64,000 bases of DNA from Pseudoruegeria sp. HB172150 (lineage in GTDB: Bacteria; Pseudomonadota; Alphaproteobacteria; Rhodobacterales; Rhodobacteraceae): NCBI RefSeq assembly GCF_013184805.1, contig NZ_JAATNG010000006.1, positions 124,001 to 188,000 on the forward strand. The letters are read 5' to 3'. Of the stretch, positions 8,803 to 16,861 are shown piece by piece; position 1 is the stretch's first letter, and the number at the start of each line of letters is the position of its first letter. The notes under the pieces are model-generated. The model was not told the DNA's origin. It saw only the letters and a program-made list of their open reading frames with translations, and did no database searches. The position numbers and the translations under genes are program-made.

Positions 8803-10248
8803 ATGTCTGCCGGTATCGTCTCTGCCGCCTATATCGCGGCCTCCGTCCTCTTCATCCTCGCCCTCGGCGGCCTGTCGAACCAGGAAAGCGCCAAGCGCGC
8901 GATCTGGTACGGCATCGTCGGCATGTTCCTGGCGGTCGTCGCCACCATCTTCGGCCCCGGCGTGTCGAACCTGTTCCTGATCCTCGTCGCCATCGCCGGC
9001 GGCGCGGTGGCCGGCGCCTTCGTGGCGGGCCGGGTGCAGATGACCGAGATGCCACAGCTGGTCGCGGCGCTGCACTCCTTCGTCGGCCTCGCCGCGGTGT
9101 TCATCGGCCTCAATGCCGACGTGATGCTTGGCGCTGTCAACGAGCTGAAGGCCGCCGGCACCGCGATGGCCGATGCCGGTCTGACCGGCTTCGGCGAGAA
9201 GCTCTGGCACAAGGACGCCGTCGAGGTGGCGATCCTGAAGGTCGAGGTCTTCCTCGGCATCTTCATCGGCGCGGTCACCTTCACCGGCTCTGTCGTGGCC
9301 TTCGGCAAGCTCGCCGGCAAGATCGACGGCAAGCCCGAGAAGCTGCCCGGCGGCCATATGCTGAACGCCGGTGCGGCGCTGGCATGCCTGATCCTCGGCC
9401 TGATGTATTTCGGCGGCGCCGGGGTCTGGACCATGGTGCTGGTCACCGTGATCGCCGGTTTCATCGGCTGGCACCTGATCATGGGGATCGGCGGCGCGGA
9501 CATGCCGGTCGTCGTCTCGATGCTGAACAGCTATTCCGGCTGGGCCGCGGCGGCCATCGGCTTCACCCTTGGCAACGACCTGCTGATCGTCACCGGCGCG
9601 CTGGTGGGTTCCTCGGGCGCAATCCTCAGCTACATCATGTGCCGCGCCATGAACCGGCATTTCGTCTCGGTGATCCTCGGCGGCTTCGGCGGCACCCAGG
9701 GCCCGGCGCAGGAGATCGAGGGCGAGATGATCGCCATCGAGGCCGACGGCGTCGCCAATGCGCTGAACGAGGCCGACAGCGTGATCATCGTGCCCGGCTA
9801 CGGCATGGCGGTGGCGCAGGCGCAGCAGTCGGTCAGCGAACTGACCCGCAAGCTGCGCGCGGCGGGCAAGGAGGTGCGCTTTGCCATCCACCCGGTCGCC
9901 GGGCGCCTGCCGGGGCACATGAACGTGCTGCTGGCCGAGGCCAAGGTGCCCTATGACATCGTGCTGGAGATGGATGAGATCAACGACGACTTTCCGAACA
10001 CGGACGTGGTCATCGTCATCGGCTCGAATGACATCGTGAACCCGGCGGCGCAGGATGATCCGAACTCGCCCATCGCCGGTATGCCGGTGCTGGAAGTGTG
10101 GAAGGCGAAGCAGGTCTTCGTGTCGAAACGCGGCCAGGGCACCGGTTATTCCGGTATCGAGAACCCGCTCTTCTACAAGGAGAACACGCGGATGTTCTAC
10201 GGCGACGCCAAGGCGTCGATCGACAAGCTGCTGCCGATGATCGACTGA
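8803..10248 (+). CDS. pntB: NAD(P) transhydrogenase subunit beta
   Basis: The 481-residue beta subunit with about nine N-terminal membrane helices (residues 5-270) forming most of the proton channel, and the C-terminal NADP(H)-binding domain III. Domain III signatures are [15 protein letters not shown] (about 328-342), [18 protein letters not shown], and the C-terminal [19 protein letters not shown]. Length is normal. Co-transcribed with pntA (13-bp gap with GGGGGTAGGG ribosome site). The stop is followed by hairpins at 10304-10320 and 10334-10369. Confidence 0.97.
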   Translation: MSAGIVSAAYIAASVLFILALGGLSNQESAKRAIWYGIVGMFLAVVATIFGPGVSNLFLILVAIAGGAVAGAFVAGRVQMTEMPQLVAALHSFVGLAAVFIGLNADVMLGAVNELKAAGTAMADAGLTGFGEKLWHKDAVEVAILKVEVFLGIFIGAVTFTGSVVAFGKLAGKIDGKPEKLPGGHMLNAGAALACLILGLMYFGGAGVWTMVLVTVIAGFIGWHLIMGIGGADMPVVVSMLNSYSGWAAAAIGFTLGNDLLIVTGALVGSSGAILSYIMCRAMNRHFVSVILGGFGGTQGPAQEIEGEMIAIEADGVANALNEADSVIIVPGYGMAVAQAQQSVSELTRKLRAAGKEVRFAIHPVAGRLPGHMNVLLAEAKVPYDIVLEMDEINDDFPNTDVVIVIGSNDIVNPAAQDDPNSPIAGMPVLEVWKAKQVFVSKRGQGTGYSGIENPLFYKENTRMFYGDAKASIDKLLPMID

Positions 10249-10486
10249 ACCGGCGCCGGGCTCCGGCGCGGCTTAACCGGCTGTTCACTCCGACGAGGGT
10301 AGACCGGGGCCAAGGCCCGGTATCCCCGGACCCGAAGCATTCCGCCCCGAAATTGGGGCGGGATGCTTCGCCGCGTTCATCCGCTCTGTCCTGTGCTGGG
10401 CCGCGATGAAACAGGATGTTTCGTCCTGCTCCGCCATCAAGGAACGCGGGCAGGTCGTCGGCCGGATCACCATGCACCGGTTCACC
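10249..10486. other. Gap after pntB with several inverted repeats and no gene
   Basis: No credible coding frame here (start sites, composition and similarity all fail). It holds a CCGGGGCC-AA-GGCCCGG hairpin at 10304-10320, a 15-bp stem at 10334-10369 and a GAAAC-N5-GTTTC repeat at 10408-10422. The first two probably end or stabilise the pntAB transcript. Confidence 0.5.
10334..10369 (+). terminator. Long 15-bp hairpin downstream of pntB
   Basis: GAAGCATTCCGCCCC pairs with GGGGCGGGATGCTTC across a 6-nt loop (GAAATT). Only one position is a G-U wobble. It starts 86 bp after the pntB stop and has no T-tract, so it may be a Rho-dependent end, an mRNA stabiliser or a small repeated element. Confidence 0.5.
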
Positions 10487-10502
10487 TTAAGGCGCGGTTA
10501 AC
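10487..10502 (+). promoter_or_regulatory. CtrA-type box TTAA-N7-TTAAC
   Basis: TTAA at 10487-10490, seven bases, TTAAC at 10498-10502: an exact match to the established CtrA consensus. It lies about 283 bp upstream of the decarboxylase start and in the forward orientation. In GC-rich DNA such a match is rare by chance. Function is inferred, not shown. Confidence 0.45.
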
Positions 10503-10784
10503 ACGGCAGGAATTCGGAACTCGTTCCCCGCAGACGCTGCCCGGGCGCCCCGCCAAACCCCGCCACGTGTGGCAAAATCCGCCCGTTCCGACTCCGCCGG
10601 AAAAATTCGCAGCCACGCCGAAAAAACCCTCTTGCGCGACTCAGGAATTGGCCCCATATGCGCGGCCAAGACGCCAACGCACGCGCCTCTGGCCGGCATC
10701 GCATTCGCCCGCGTTTACGTAGCGACGGTAACGTCTCCCTTGGAACTGAGCGGTCATATATGGCCGGGTCTATTGGAGATGACC
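10503..10784 (+). ncRNA. Candidate structured leader of the decarboxylase (speF-leader-like position)
   Basis: About 280 bp without a gene precede the decarboxylase. Structures seen: a GACG-GTAA-CGTC hairpin with a GNRA-type tetraloop (10724-10735), a near-palindrome CGGTCATATATGGCCG (10751-10766) just before the GGAG ribosome site, and GCCAC-GT-GTGGC at 10562-10573. Alphaproteobacterial ornithine decarboxylase genes are known to carry the conserved speF leader RNA (Rfam). I cannot run a covariance model, so identity with that family is only suggested by position and structure. Confidence 0.3.
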
Positions 10785-11954
10785 ATGACGATGCTGTTCG
10801 ACGGCTCCCTGCCGTCCGTACCCGTATCCCTGCCGTCCCGTGTCGAGCGTTTCATCGCTGCGAATGAATTCGACCGCCCCACTCTGGTGCTCGACACCGA
10901 TGTCGTGGCCGAGCGGTTCCACGCGCTGAAATCCGGCCTGGGCCACGCCCACATCCACTTCGCCGTCAAGGCCAACCCGGCCCGCGAGATCGTCGAGCGC
11001 CTCGTGCAGGAAGGCTCGAACTTCGACGCCGCCTCCCGTGGCGAGATCGAGCTCTGCCTGTCGCAGGGCGCCCGCCCCGAGCAGATCTCCTTTGGCAACA
11101 CCGTCAAGCGCGCCTCCGACATTGCCTTCGCCCACGCCGCCGGCATCCGCCTCTTCGCCGCCGACGCGCATGAGGAGCTGGAGAAGATCGCCGAGTATGC
11201 GCCCGGCGCCATGGTCTATATCCGCCTGCTGGTCGACAACCCCGAGGCCGACTGGCCGCTGTCGCGCAAATTCGGCTGCGACCGCGACACCGCTCTGGCG
11301 CTGATGGCCTATGCGACGGACCTGGGCCTCGATCCGGTCGGCCTGTCCTTCCACGTCGGCTCGCAGACCCGCCGCGCCACCATGTGGACCGGCGTGCTGG
11401 ACTACGTTTCGACGATCTGGGCCGATGCGCTGGCCGCCGGCCACGCCCTGTCGCTGATCAACATCGGCGGCGGCTTCCCGGCCTTCTACGGCGAGCCGAT
11501 CGAGGCGCCCGCCGCCTACGCTGCCGAAGTCCGCATGATGGTCGAGGCCCGCTTCCCCGGCGCCCGCATCATGGCGGAACCCGGCCGCGGCCTTGTCGGC
11601 GAATGCGGCGCCATCGCCTGCGAGGTGATGCTGGTCTCGCGCAAGACCGGGGACGACCTGCACCGCTGGGTCTATCTCGACATCGGCAAGTTCTCCGGTC
11701 TCGCCGAGACCATCGACGAGGCGATCCGCTACCAGTTCCTGACCCCGCATGACGGCGGCCAGACCGGTCCCTGCATCCTCGCCGGCCCGTCCTGCGACAG
11801 CGCGGACGTGCTCTACGAAAAACGCCCGGTGCAGCTTCCGCTGAACCTGAAGGCGGGCGACAAGGTGGTGATCCGCAACACGGGCGCCTACACCTCGTCC
11901 TACAGCTCCGTGGGCTTCAACGGCTTCCCGCCGCTCGACGTGCTGGTCATCTGA
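10785..11954 (+). CDS. PLP-dependent ornithine/lysine decarboxylase (fold type III)
   Basis: A 389-residue alanine-racemase-fold decarboxylase, probably ornithine to putrescine (polyamine synthesis), possibly also lysine to cadaverine. Seen: Schiff-base Lys62 in FAVKANP, FDAASRGEIELCL, SFHVGSQ (about 186-192), glycine-rich INIGGGFPA phosphate loop, EPGRGLVGECG, and Cys337 of GPSCDSADV, the catalytic cysteine donated across the dimer. Three ATGs cluster at 10779, 10785 and 10791. 10785 is chosen because GGAG (10775-10778) is 6 nt upstream. The long open frame back to 10569 is non-coding leader. Confidence 0.92.
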   Translation: MTMLFDGSLPSVPVSLPSRVERFIAANEFDRPTLVLDTDVVAERFHALKSGLGHAHIHFAVKANPAREIVERLVQEGSNFDAASRGEIELCLSQGARPEQISFGNTVKRASDIAFAHAAGIRLFAADAHEELEKIAEYAPGAMVYIRLLVDNPEADWPLSRKFGCDRDTALALMAYATDLGLDPVGLSFHVGSQTRRATMWTGVLDYVSTIWADALAAGHALSLINIGGGFPAFYGEPIEAPAAYAAEVRMMVEARFPGARIMAEPGRGLVGECGAIACEVMLVSRKTGDDLHRWVYLDIGKFSGLAETIDEAIRYQFLTPHDGGQTGPCILAGPSCDSADVLYEKRPVQLPLNLKAGDKVVIRNTGAYTSSYSSVGFNGFPPLDVLVI

Positions 11955-11956
11955 CC

Positions 11957-11980
11957 GGCCGGGGTGCGGCGCGCCCGGCC
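11957..11980 (+). terminator. Hairpin after the decarboxylase
   Basis: GGCCGGG pairs with CCCGGCC across a 10-nt loop, starting 3 bp after the stop codon. No T-tract follows. Termination is inferred from position. Confidence 0.4.
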
Positions 11981-12172
11981 ATGGGCGGGCAACCGGAGGC
12001 CCGAGGCGCGGCGATTGCGGGGGCGATCGCCGGCGTCCGGCCGCCGGGCGGGCGCAAAGCATCTGGACGACGGGCCCTGACCGTCCTGCCGCGAGGAGGC
12101 GGCGGGACGGTCCCTTCCCGCGCGAAAGCGCCGCAGAGCGGGCGAAACCCGTTTACAGGCGCGGCAATCCCC

Positions 12173-12200
12173 GTACCGTGAGGTCCTGACGCAACGGTAC
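12173..12200 (+). promoter_or_regulatory. Inverted repeat directly before the DUF3422 gene
   Basis: GTACCGT (12173-12179) and ACGGTAC (12194-12200) form a perfect 7-bp stem around a 14-nt loop that holds the only GAGG-like ribosome site. The stem ends 4 nt before the ATG. It could be an operator or a translation-control hairpin. Both are inference. Confidence 0.35.
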
Positions 12201-12204
12201 TGTC

Positions 12205-13485
12205 ATGAGTTCGATCCAGGATCACGCCCTCCGCTACGAGCTGGCCAACGAGCTGCACGCGCGGCCCTTCCCGCAGCTGAAGGCGCCGGCCCGCGCCGCC
12301 TATCTGGCGGTGAAGCAGCCCGAGGACGCGGCCAACCGCGACCGGGGCCAGGACCGTGCCCACCTTGTCGCGCTGCTGGACCGCTTCGGCGCGCAGCATC
12401 CGCAGCCCGGCGCCACGCATTACTCCGCGGATCTGGGCCCGTTCCGGCTGAAATGGGAAAGCCATACCGAGTTCGTGACCTATACCGCGATCTCGAACGA
12501 CCTGCCGGACCGTCCCTTCGATCCGGCGGAGTTCGAGGTCTTTCCCGCCGACTGGCTGGACGCCGCCCCCGGCGCGCGGATCACCTCGGCACTGATCCGG
12601 TTCGAGCCGCAGGCGGAAGGCGTCGACCCGACCGAAAAGCTGCTGCGCTGGTTCGTTCCGGAAAGCCTTGCCGTCAGCGAAATCCTCGACGGGGCCGTGA
12701 TCATCGCCGGGGATTTCCGCATCGATCCGGCAGGGCACATGCGGTTCGCGGTCTTTCCCCGCGCCGATACCGGCCCGTCGCGGCAGGGACGCATCCTGCA
12801 GCGCATCTGCGAGATCGAGACCTACAAGACGATGTCGATGCTGGGCTTCGCCCGTGCCCGGCGGCTGTCGCCGGAGCTGGGCGCCACCGACCTGCGGCTC
12901 GGCGCGCTGATGGAGGCGATGACGGCGCAGAGTGAACCGGCGGAGGAAACGCTGCGCGGTCTGCTCGGCGTCAATGCCGAGCTGGAGACGCTGCTGTCGC
13001 AGTCCACTTACCGCTTCTCGGCCACGCGCGCCTATGCGGCGCTGGTGGACCAGCGGATCGCGGTCCTGCGCGAGGCGCGCTACGAGGGCCGCCAGAGTTT
13101 CCAGGAATTCATGGCGCGCCGCTTCGATCCGGCGATGCGCACCGTCGCGGCCACCGAGGCGCGGCTGCAGTCGATGGCGGAGCGCGCGGCGCGCGCCGGA
13201 GAGCTGCTGCGCACGCGGGTCGACGTGGAACGCTCGGCGCAGAACCAGAAGCTACTGGAAAGCATGGACCAGCGTGCGCAGATCCAGCTGCGGCTGCAGG
13301 AAACGGTCGAGGGGTTGTCGGTCGTCGCGATCAGCTACTACGCGGTCAGCCTCGCCAGCTACCTCGCCTATCCGCTGGCGGAACCGCTGGGGGTGTCCAA
13401 GGGCAACCTGACGGCCATGCTGGTGCCGGTCGTCGTGATCGCGGTCTTCCTGATGGTCCGCCGCATCCGCAACCGCCTGCACTGA
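12205..13485 (+). CDS. DUF3422 family membrane protein
   Basis: A 426-residue protein of the DUF3422 family, widespread in alpha- and betaproteobacteria and of unknown function. Seen: the N-terminal LANELHARPF motif (13-22), a HYSADLGPFRLKWESHTEF core, a helical charged region around 300-365 (probably coiled coil), and two C-terminal hydrophobic segments (about 367-388 and 400-418) ending in a basic RRIRNRLH tail. It is likely inner-membrane anchored with the bulk in the cytosol. ATG 12205 follows an unusual hairpin rather than a clean ribosome site. Convergent with the YeeE gene, 23 bp away. Confidence 0.88.
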   Translation: MSSIQDHALRYELANELHARPFPQLKAPARAAYLAVKQPEDAANRDRGQDRAHLVALLDRFGAQHPQPGATHYSADLGPFRLKWESHTEFVTYTAISNDLPDRPFDPAEFEVFPADWLDAAPGARITSALIRFEPQAEGVDPTEKLLRWFVPESLAVSEILDGAVIIAGDFRIDPAGHMRFAVFPRADTGPSRQGRILQRICEIETYKTMSMLGFARARRLSPELGATDLRLGALMEAMTAQSEPAEETLRGLLGVNAELETLLSQSTYRFSATRAYAALVDQRIAVLREARYEGRQSFQEFMARRFDPAMRTVAATEARLQSMAERAARAGELLRTRVDVERSAQNQKLLESMDQRAQIQLRLQETVEGLSVVAISYYAVSLASYLAYPLAEPLGVSKGNLTAMLVPVVVIAVFLMVRRIRNRLH

Positions 13486-13508
13486 GGTCGGCCCGGACGC
13501 AGCAGCAC

Positions 13509-14570
13509 CTATTCGGCGGGAACCGCCGCCGTTGCGGCCACTCTGCGGGCGTCGACCATGCGGTGGGTCGCAAGCGCGCCCGCCGCGATGGAGGCCAGCG
13601 CGAGGATCGCGGCAAGGCCCAGCGTCGGCACGCCGGACAGGCCCGCCCCGACCGAGCAGCCACCTGCCAGAACGCCGCCAAAGCCCATCAGCAGCGCGCC
13701 CAGAACGTAGCGGCCGGTCTGCGCCGGGGTCTCGAAGCTCTGCCATCTGAATTCGCGCCGCAGCACGGTCAGGACCAACGCTCCGGCCACGGTGCCGCCC
13801 ACCAGCCCGACGCCAAAGCTCGCCGGAATCGAGGTGGCGGCGACGGTCCAGAACAGCGTGTCGGCATAGGGCAGGGTAAAGCTCAGCGACTGCATCGCGA
13901 TGGGGTCGAAATCGTCGTAGAGGACATAGCCGGTCCCGACCCATCCCAGCGGAACCAGCAGGCCGAGTGCGGCAGCAAGCGCCAGCTGCAGGGGCCGCGC
14001 GCCGGAGCGCAGGGCGATGGCAAGCGCCGCCACCGCGATCAGCCCGCCCCAGAGCAGCGCGCCGCCAGGCAGCGCGGCCAGCGAGGTGGTCTCGCCCAGC
14101 GGCAGCGTCACGCTGCCAAGCCCGGTGCGGACCCCCGACAGAACGCCCTTCAGCGTCGCGTGCGCGCTGATCGCAAAGATCAGCAGCACGGTCAGCGCGC
14201 GCAGGTTGCCGCCCGCGACCAGCACCGTCAGGCGCGAGACGCAGCCGCGGGTCAGAACCATGCCGGCGCCAAACGCCAGCCCGCCGATCGCGATCGCCAG
14301 AACCGGCAGGTTGGGATCGAGAAACCGATGCTCACCGAACCCGATCCAGCCCATCGCCACCGCGGCCTGCGTCCCGATCACCGCCACGGCCAGCGCTATC
14401 GTCCATACGCCCGCGGCACTCCGGCGCTCGCCGGGCTCTCCGACAAGGCTGCGGCGCAGGCAGAACCGGGTAACCTGCGCCAGCGCGCCGAAACCGAGGC
14501 CAAGCAGCACCCCAAGCCAGATCGCGGCCTGCGGGGCGGTCAGGGTTTCGAAACCGAGCTCTTCGAACAT
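13509..14570 (-). CDS. YeeE/YedE family sulfur (thiosulfate-type) transporter
   Basis: A 353-residue polytopic protein with about nine to ten membrane helices. YeeE/YedE hallmarks are the internally repeated cysteine-containing loops: QVTRFCLRRSLVG near the N-terminus, VLTRGCVSRLTVL in the middle and LAGGCSVGAGLSG near the C-terminus. The family takes up thiosulfate or related sulfur species. Start is ATG 14570 behind GAGGAGA; the longer frame to 14741 lacks support. An ATTC-N8-GAAT operator 54 bp upstream points to control by a persulfide-sensing ArsR repressor (inference). Confidence 0.9.
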   Translation of the reverse strand: MFEELGFETLTAPQAAIWLGVLLGLGFGALAQVTRFCLRRSLVGEPGERRSAAGVWTIALAVAVIGTQAAVAMGWIGFGEHRFLDPNLPVLAIAIGGLAFGAGMVLTRGCVSRLTVLVAGGNLRALTVLLIFAISAHATLKGVLSGVRTGLGSVTLPLGETTSLAALPGGALLWGGLIAVAALAIALRSGARPLQLALAAALGLLVPLGWVGTGYVLYDDFDPIAMQSLSFTLPYADTLFWTVAATSIPASFGVGLVGGTVAGALVLTVLRREFRWQSFETPAQTGRYVLGALLMGFGGVLAGGCSVGAGLSGVPTLGLAAILALASIAAGALATHRMVDARRVAATAAVPAE

Positions 14571-14590
14571 GGCGGATCTCCTCGCGCGCG

Positions 14591-14602
14591 GGAACATGTT
14601 CC
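14591..14602. promoter_or_regulatory. Perfect 12-bp palindrome in the yeeE leader
   Basis: GGAACATGTTCC, fully self-complementary, 20 bp upstream of the transporter ATG. It could be a second operator site or chance. Confidence 0.3.
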
Positions 14603-14623
14603 ACCTGCGCCGGAAATGCCTGT

Positions 14624-14641
14624 CATTCAAGCATGCGAATG
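14624..14641 (-). promoter_or_regulatory. SqrR/BigR-type operator upstream of the sulfur transporter
   Basis: CATTC-N8-GAATG. The inner ATTC (14625-14628), eight bases and GAAT (14637-14640) match the ATTC-N8-GAAT motif known for the persulfide-responsive repressor SqrR in Rhodobacter. Position 54-71 bp upstream of a YeeE-family ATG suits a promoter operator. The repressor gene itself is not in the window. Confidence 0.6.
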
Positions 14642-14777
14642 GCTGAAATCGACGCCGAAACCGGAACGTTTTCCCGATTTCGGCCGAAACCGCGATATCA
14701 GGTACGTATTGGCGCGGCTCAGGCAGGCCGGCGTTCCGCACCGGCCCATCCAGCAGGGCTGCCCGTTCTTATTTGAC

Positions 14778-15746
14778 TCAACGTCCCCGGATCCGCGGAT
14801 CCAGCGCGTCACGCAGCCCGTCGCCGATATAGTTTACCGACAGCACCGTCAGCGAGATCGCCAGCCCCGGCCAGATCACCCGCTCGGGGTAAAGCTGCAT
14901 CCGGTCGACCGCGTCGAACAGCAGCCGCCCCCAGGTGGGGAAGTCGGGCGGAAACCCGAAGCCGAGGAACGACAGCGCCGACTCGGTGATGATCGCCGTC
15001 GCGATCCCGAGCGTCGCCGAAACCATGATCGGCGACAGCACGTTCGGCAAGATATGCCGCGTCACCATCCGCTGCGACGGCGTGCCGATGGACCGCGCCG
15101 CCAGCACGAATTCCCGCTCCTTCAGCGCCAGCACGTCGCCGCGCACGATCCGCGCCGTCTGCATCCACGAGGTGATGCCGATCAGCGACACGATCAGGAT
15201 GAACACCCCGCCCTCGGGCCCGAAGGCGGCCGACAGCATGTCGCGGAACAGCAGCACCGCCACCAGCAGCAGCGGCAGCAGGGGCAGGGCAAGGAACAGG
15301 TCGGTGAACCGCATCAGCGGCCCGTCGAGGCGGCGGAAATACCCCGCCAGCACGCCGATCACCGTGCCGATCAGGATCGACAGCGCCATCGCGGTCAGCC
15401 CCACCGCGATCGACACCTGGCCCCCGGCCAGCATCCGCGCCAGCGTATCGCGGCCAAGCTGGTCGGTCCCCATCGGGTGCAGCAGGTTCGGTCCCTGGTT
15501 CTTTGCACGGATGTCGATATAGGTCGGGTCGATGGTCCAGATATACGGGCCCAGATAGACCGCGGCGACCATCAGGATGAAGAACACGGCGCCGATCACG
15601 GCACCCTTGTGGGACTTGAATTGATCCCAGACGTCCCACCACTGGTTGCGCGGCGCGCGGTAGCTTCCGGCCGCGTCCGTGGCCGGAACGGCTCCGGCGC
15701 CGGCCGGGTTGCTTGCGGGCTCGGTGGGGCGCTCGGGGTCAGTCAT
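14778..15746 (-). CDS. Dipeptide/oligopeptide ABC transporter permease (DppC/OppC type)
   Basis: A 322-residue inner-membrane permease. After a polar N-terminal tail (1-40) come six hydrophobic segments. The EAA loop for contact with the ATPase is in AARSIGTPSQRMVTRHILPNVLSPI (about 215-239), and the C-terminus is the family-typical NYIGDGLRDALDPRIRGR. The start overlaps the end of the upstream permease gene by 8 bp. It forms the channel with that permease for the binding protein upstream. The exact ligand is unknown. Confidence 0.93.
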   Translation of the reverse strand: MTDPERPTEPASNPAGAGAVPATDAAGSYRAPRNQWWDVWDQFKSHKGAVIGAVFFILMVAAVYLGPYIWTIDPTYIDIRAKNQGPNLLHPMGTDQLGRDTLARMLAGGQVSIAVGLTAMALSILIGTVIGVLAGYFRRLDGPLMRFTDLFLALPLLPLLLVAVLLFRDMLSAAFGPEGGVFILIVSLIGITSWMQTARIVRGDVLALKEREFVLAARSIGTPSQRMVTRHILPNVLSPIMVSATLGIATAIITESALSFLGFGFPPDFPTWGRLLFDAVDRMQLYPERVIWPGLAISLTVLSVNYIGDGLRDALDPRIRGR

Positions 15747-16746
15747 AGCGGATTCTCGGGTCGAGGATGCCGTAGAGCACGTCGGCGATCAGGTTGAACA
15801 GAACGATCAGCACGGCGAAGATGAATGTCAGCGTCTGCACCATCGGGATGTCGTTGGCGTAGATCGCGGTGATCAGAAGCTGGCCGATGCCGTTCACCTT
15901 GAACACCTGCTCGGTGATGATCGCCCCGCCGAAGATCGAAGGGATCCCCAGCGCGATCACCGTGATCACGGGGATCATCGAGTTGCGAAGCACGTGGATC
16001 AGCACGACGGCCTTTTCGGTCATGCCCTTGGCGCGGGCGGTGCGCACGTAGTCCTGGCCGAGGTTGTCGAGCATAGAGGCGCGCATGAAGCGGCTGATCT
16101 GGCTGGTGATCTGCAGCGCCAGCACCATCACCGGCATCACCATCTGCTTCAGCTGCACGACGAAACTGTCCCAGTCGGTCACCTTGTGCGTGGTGTCGTA
16201 GATCGACGGGAACCAGCCAAGGTGGACCGAGAAGATCACGATCACCAGCACGCCGGAAAAGAACGGCGGCACGGAAAAGCCGACCATCGTCACGAATGTG
16301 CCGGCCTGGTCGAACCAGCTGTACTGGCGATAGGCGGAATAGACGCCGATCGGGATCGCGATGATCACGGCGACGACATAGGCAACGCCCACGACCCACA
16401 GCGTCTGCGGAATGCGCTGGGCGACGATATCCATGACCGGCGACCGGGTCTGCCAGGAAATCACCCGCTGCTGGCCCTCGGCCAGGGAGGTGCCGAACAG
16501 GTTGTCGATCAGGTGCATCGGTTCGACCCAGAAGAACTGCACTAGCCATTTCCAGAACCGGATGTAAACCGGGTCGCCCAGCCCAAGGGCCTCGCGCATC
16601 TTCTCCTTGACCTCTGGCGGGACCGTCAGCGGCACCTGCGCCATCGGGTCGCCCGGCGCCAGTTCAAGCAGCAGGAAGATCACCAGCGAGATGAACAGCA
16701 GGGTCGGGATCGCCAGCAACAGGCGGCGGATCGTAAAGGTCAGCAT
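15739..16746 (-). CDS. Dipeptide/oligopeptide ABC transporter permease (DppB/OppB type)
   Basis: A 335-residue permease beginning MLTFTIRRLLLAIPTLLFIS, the standard DppB/OppB first helix, with six membrane segments. The EAA-type loop is DYVRTARAKGMTEKAVVLIH, and the C-terminus VLYGILDPRIRYD is the family ending. Slightly long for the group because of an extra periplasmic stretch (about 60-100) before the second helix. Sits 115 bp downstream of the binding-protein gene, across a strong hairpin, and is coupled to the DppC-type gene. Confidence 0.93.
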   Translation of the reverse strand: MLTFTIRRLLLAIPTLLFISLVIFLLLELAPGDPMAQVPLTVPPEVKEKMREALGLGDPVYIRFWKWLVQFFWVEPMHLIDNLFGTSLAEGQQRVISWQTRSPVMDIVAQRIPQTLWVVGVAYVVAVIIAIPIGVYSAYRQYSWFDQAGTFVTMVGFSVPPFFSGVLVIVIFSVHLGWFPSIYDTTHKVTDWDSFVVQLKQMVMPVMVLALQITSQISRFMRASMLDNLGQDYVRTARAKGMTEKAVVLIHVLRNSMIPVITVIALGIPSIFGGAIITEQVFKVNGIGQLLITAIYANDIPMVQTLTFIFAVLIVLFNLIADVLYGILDPRIRYD

Positions 16747-16815
16747 CTGGGAGGTATTCTCGGCGAGACGGGCTGGCGAAGCATCTTGTGGGCTCTTGCA
16801 GTCAGTACATCAGGC

Positions 16816-16842
16816 GGGATGCCCGCGGGCGGCGGGCATCCC
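16816..16842 (-). terminator. Hairpin between the binding-protein and permease genes
   Basis: GGGATGCCCGC and GCGGGCATCCC form a perfect 11-bp stem around a 5-nt loop, 19 bp after the binding-protein stop. Such intercistronic hairpins in ABC operons (malE-malF is the classic case) keep binding-protein mRNA in excess over permease mRNA. That role is inferred here. Confidence 0.6.
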
Positions 16843-16861
16843 GGTTGCTTTCAGGACGGGG

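Noticed and set aside
10569-10784. N-terminal extension of the decarboxylase to 10569
   Set aside because: Family proteins begin near the chosen ATG, GGAG fits ATG 10785, and the extension looks like non-coding leader.
13563-15797. Open frame of 744 codons on the plus strand, opposite the YeeE transporter and a permease
   Set aside because: Antisense to well-supported genes, rich in Arg/Gln/His/Ala as expected for a high-GC shadow frame, and no recognisable domain.
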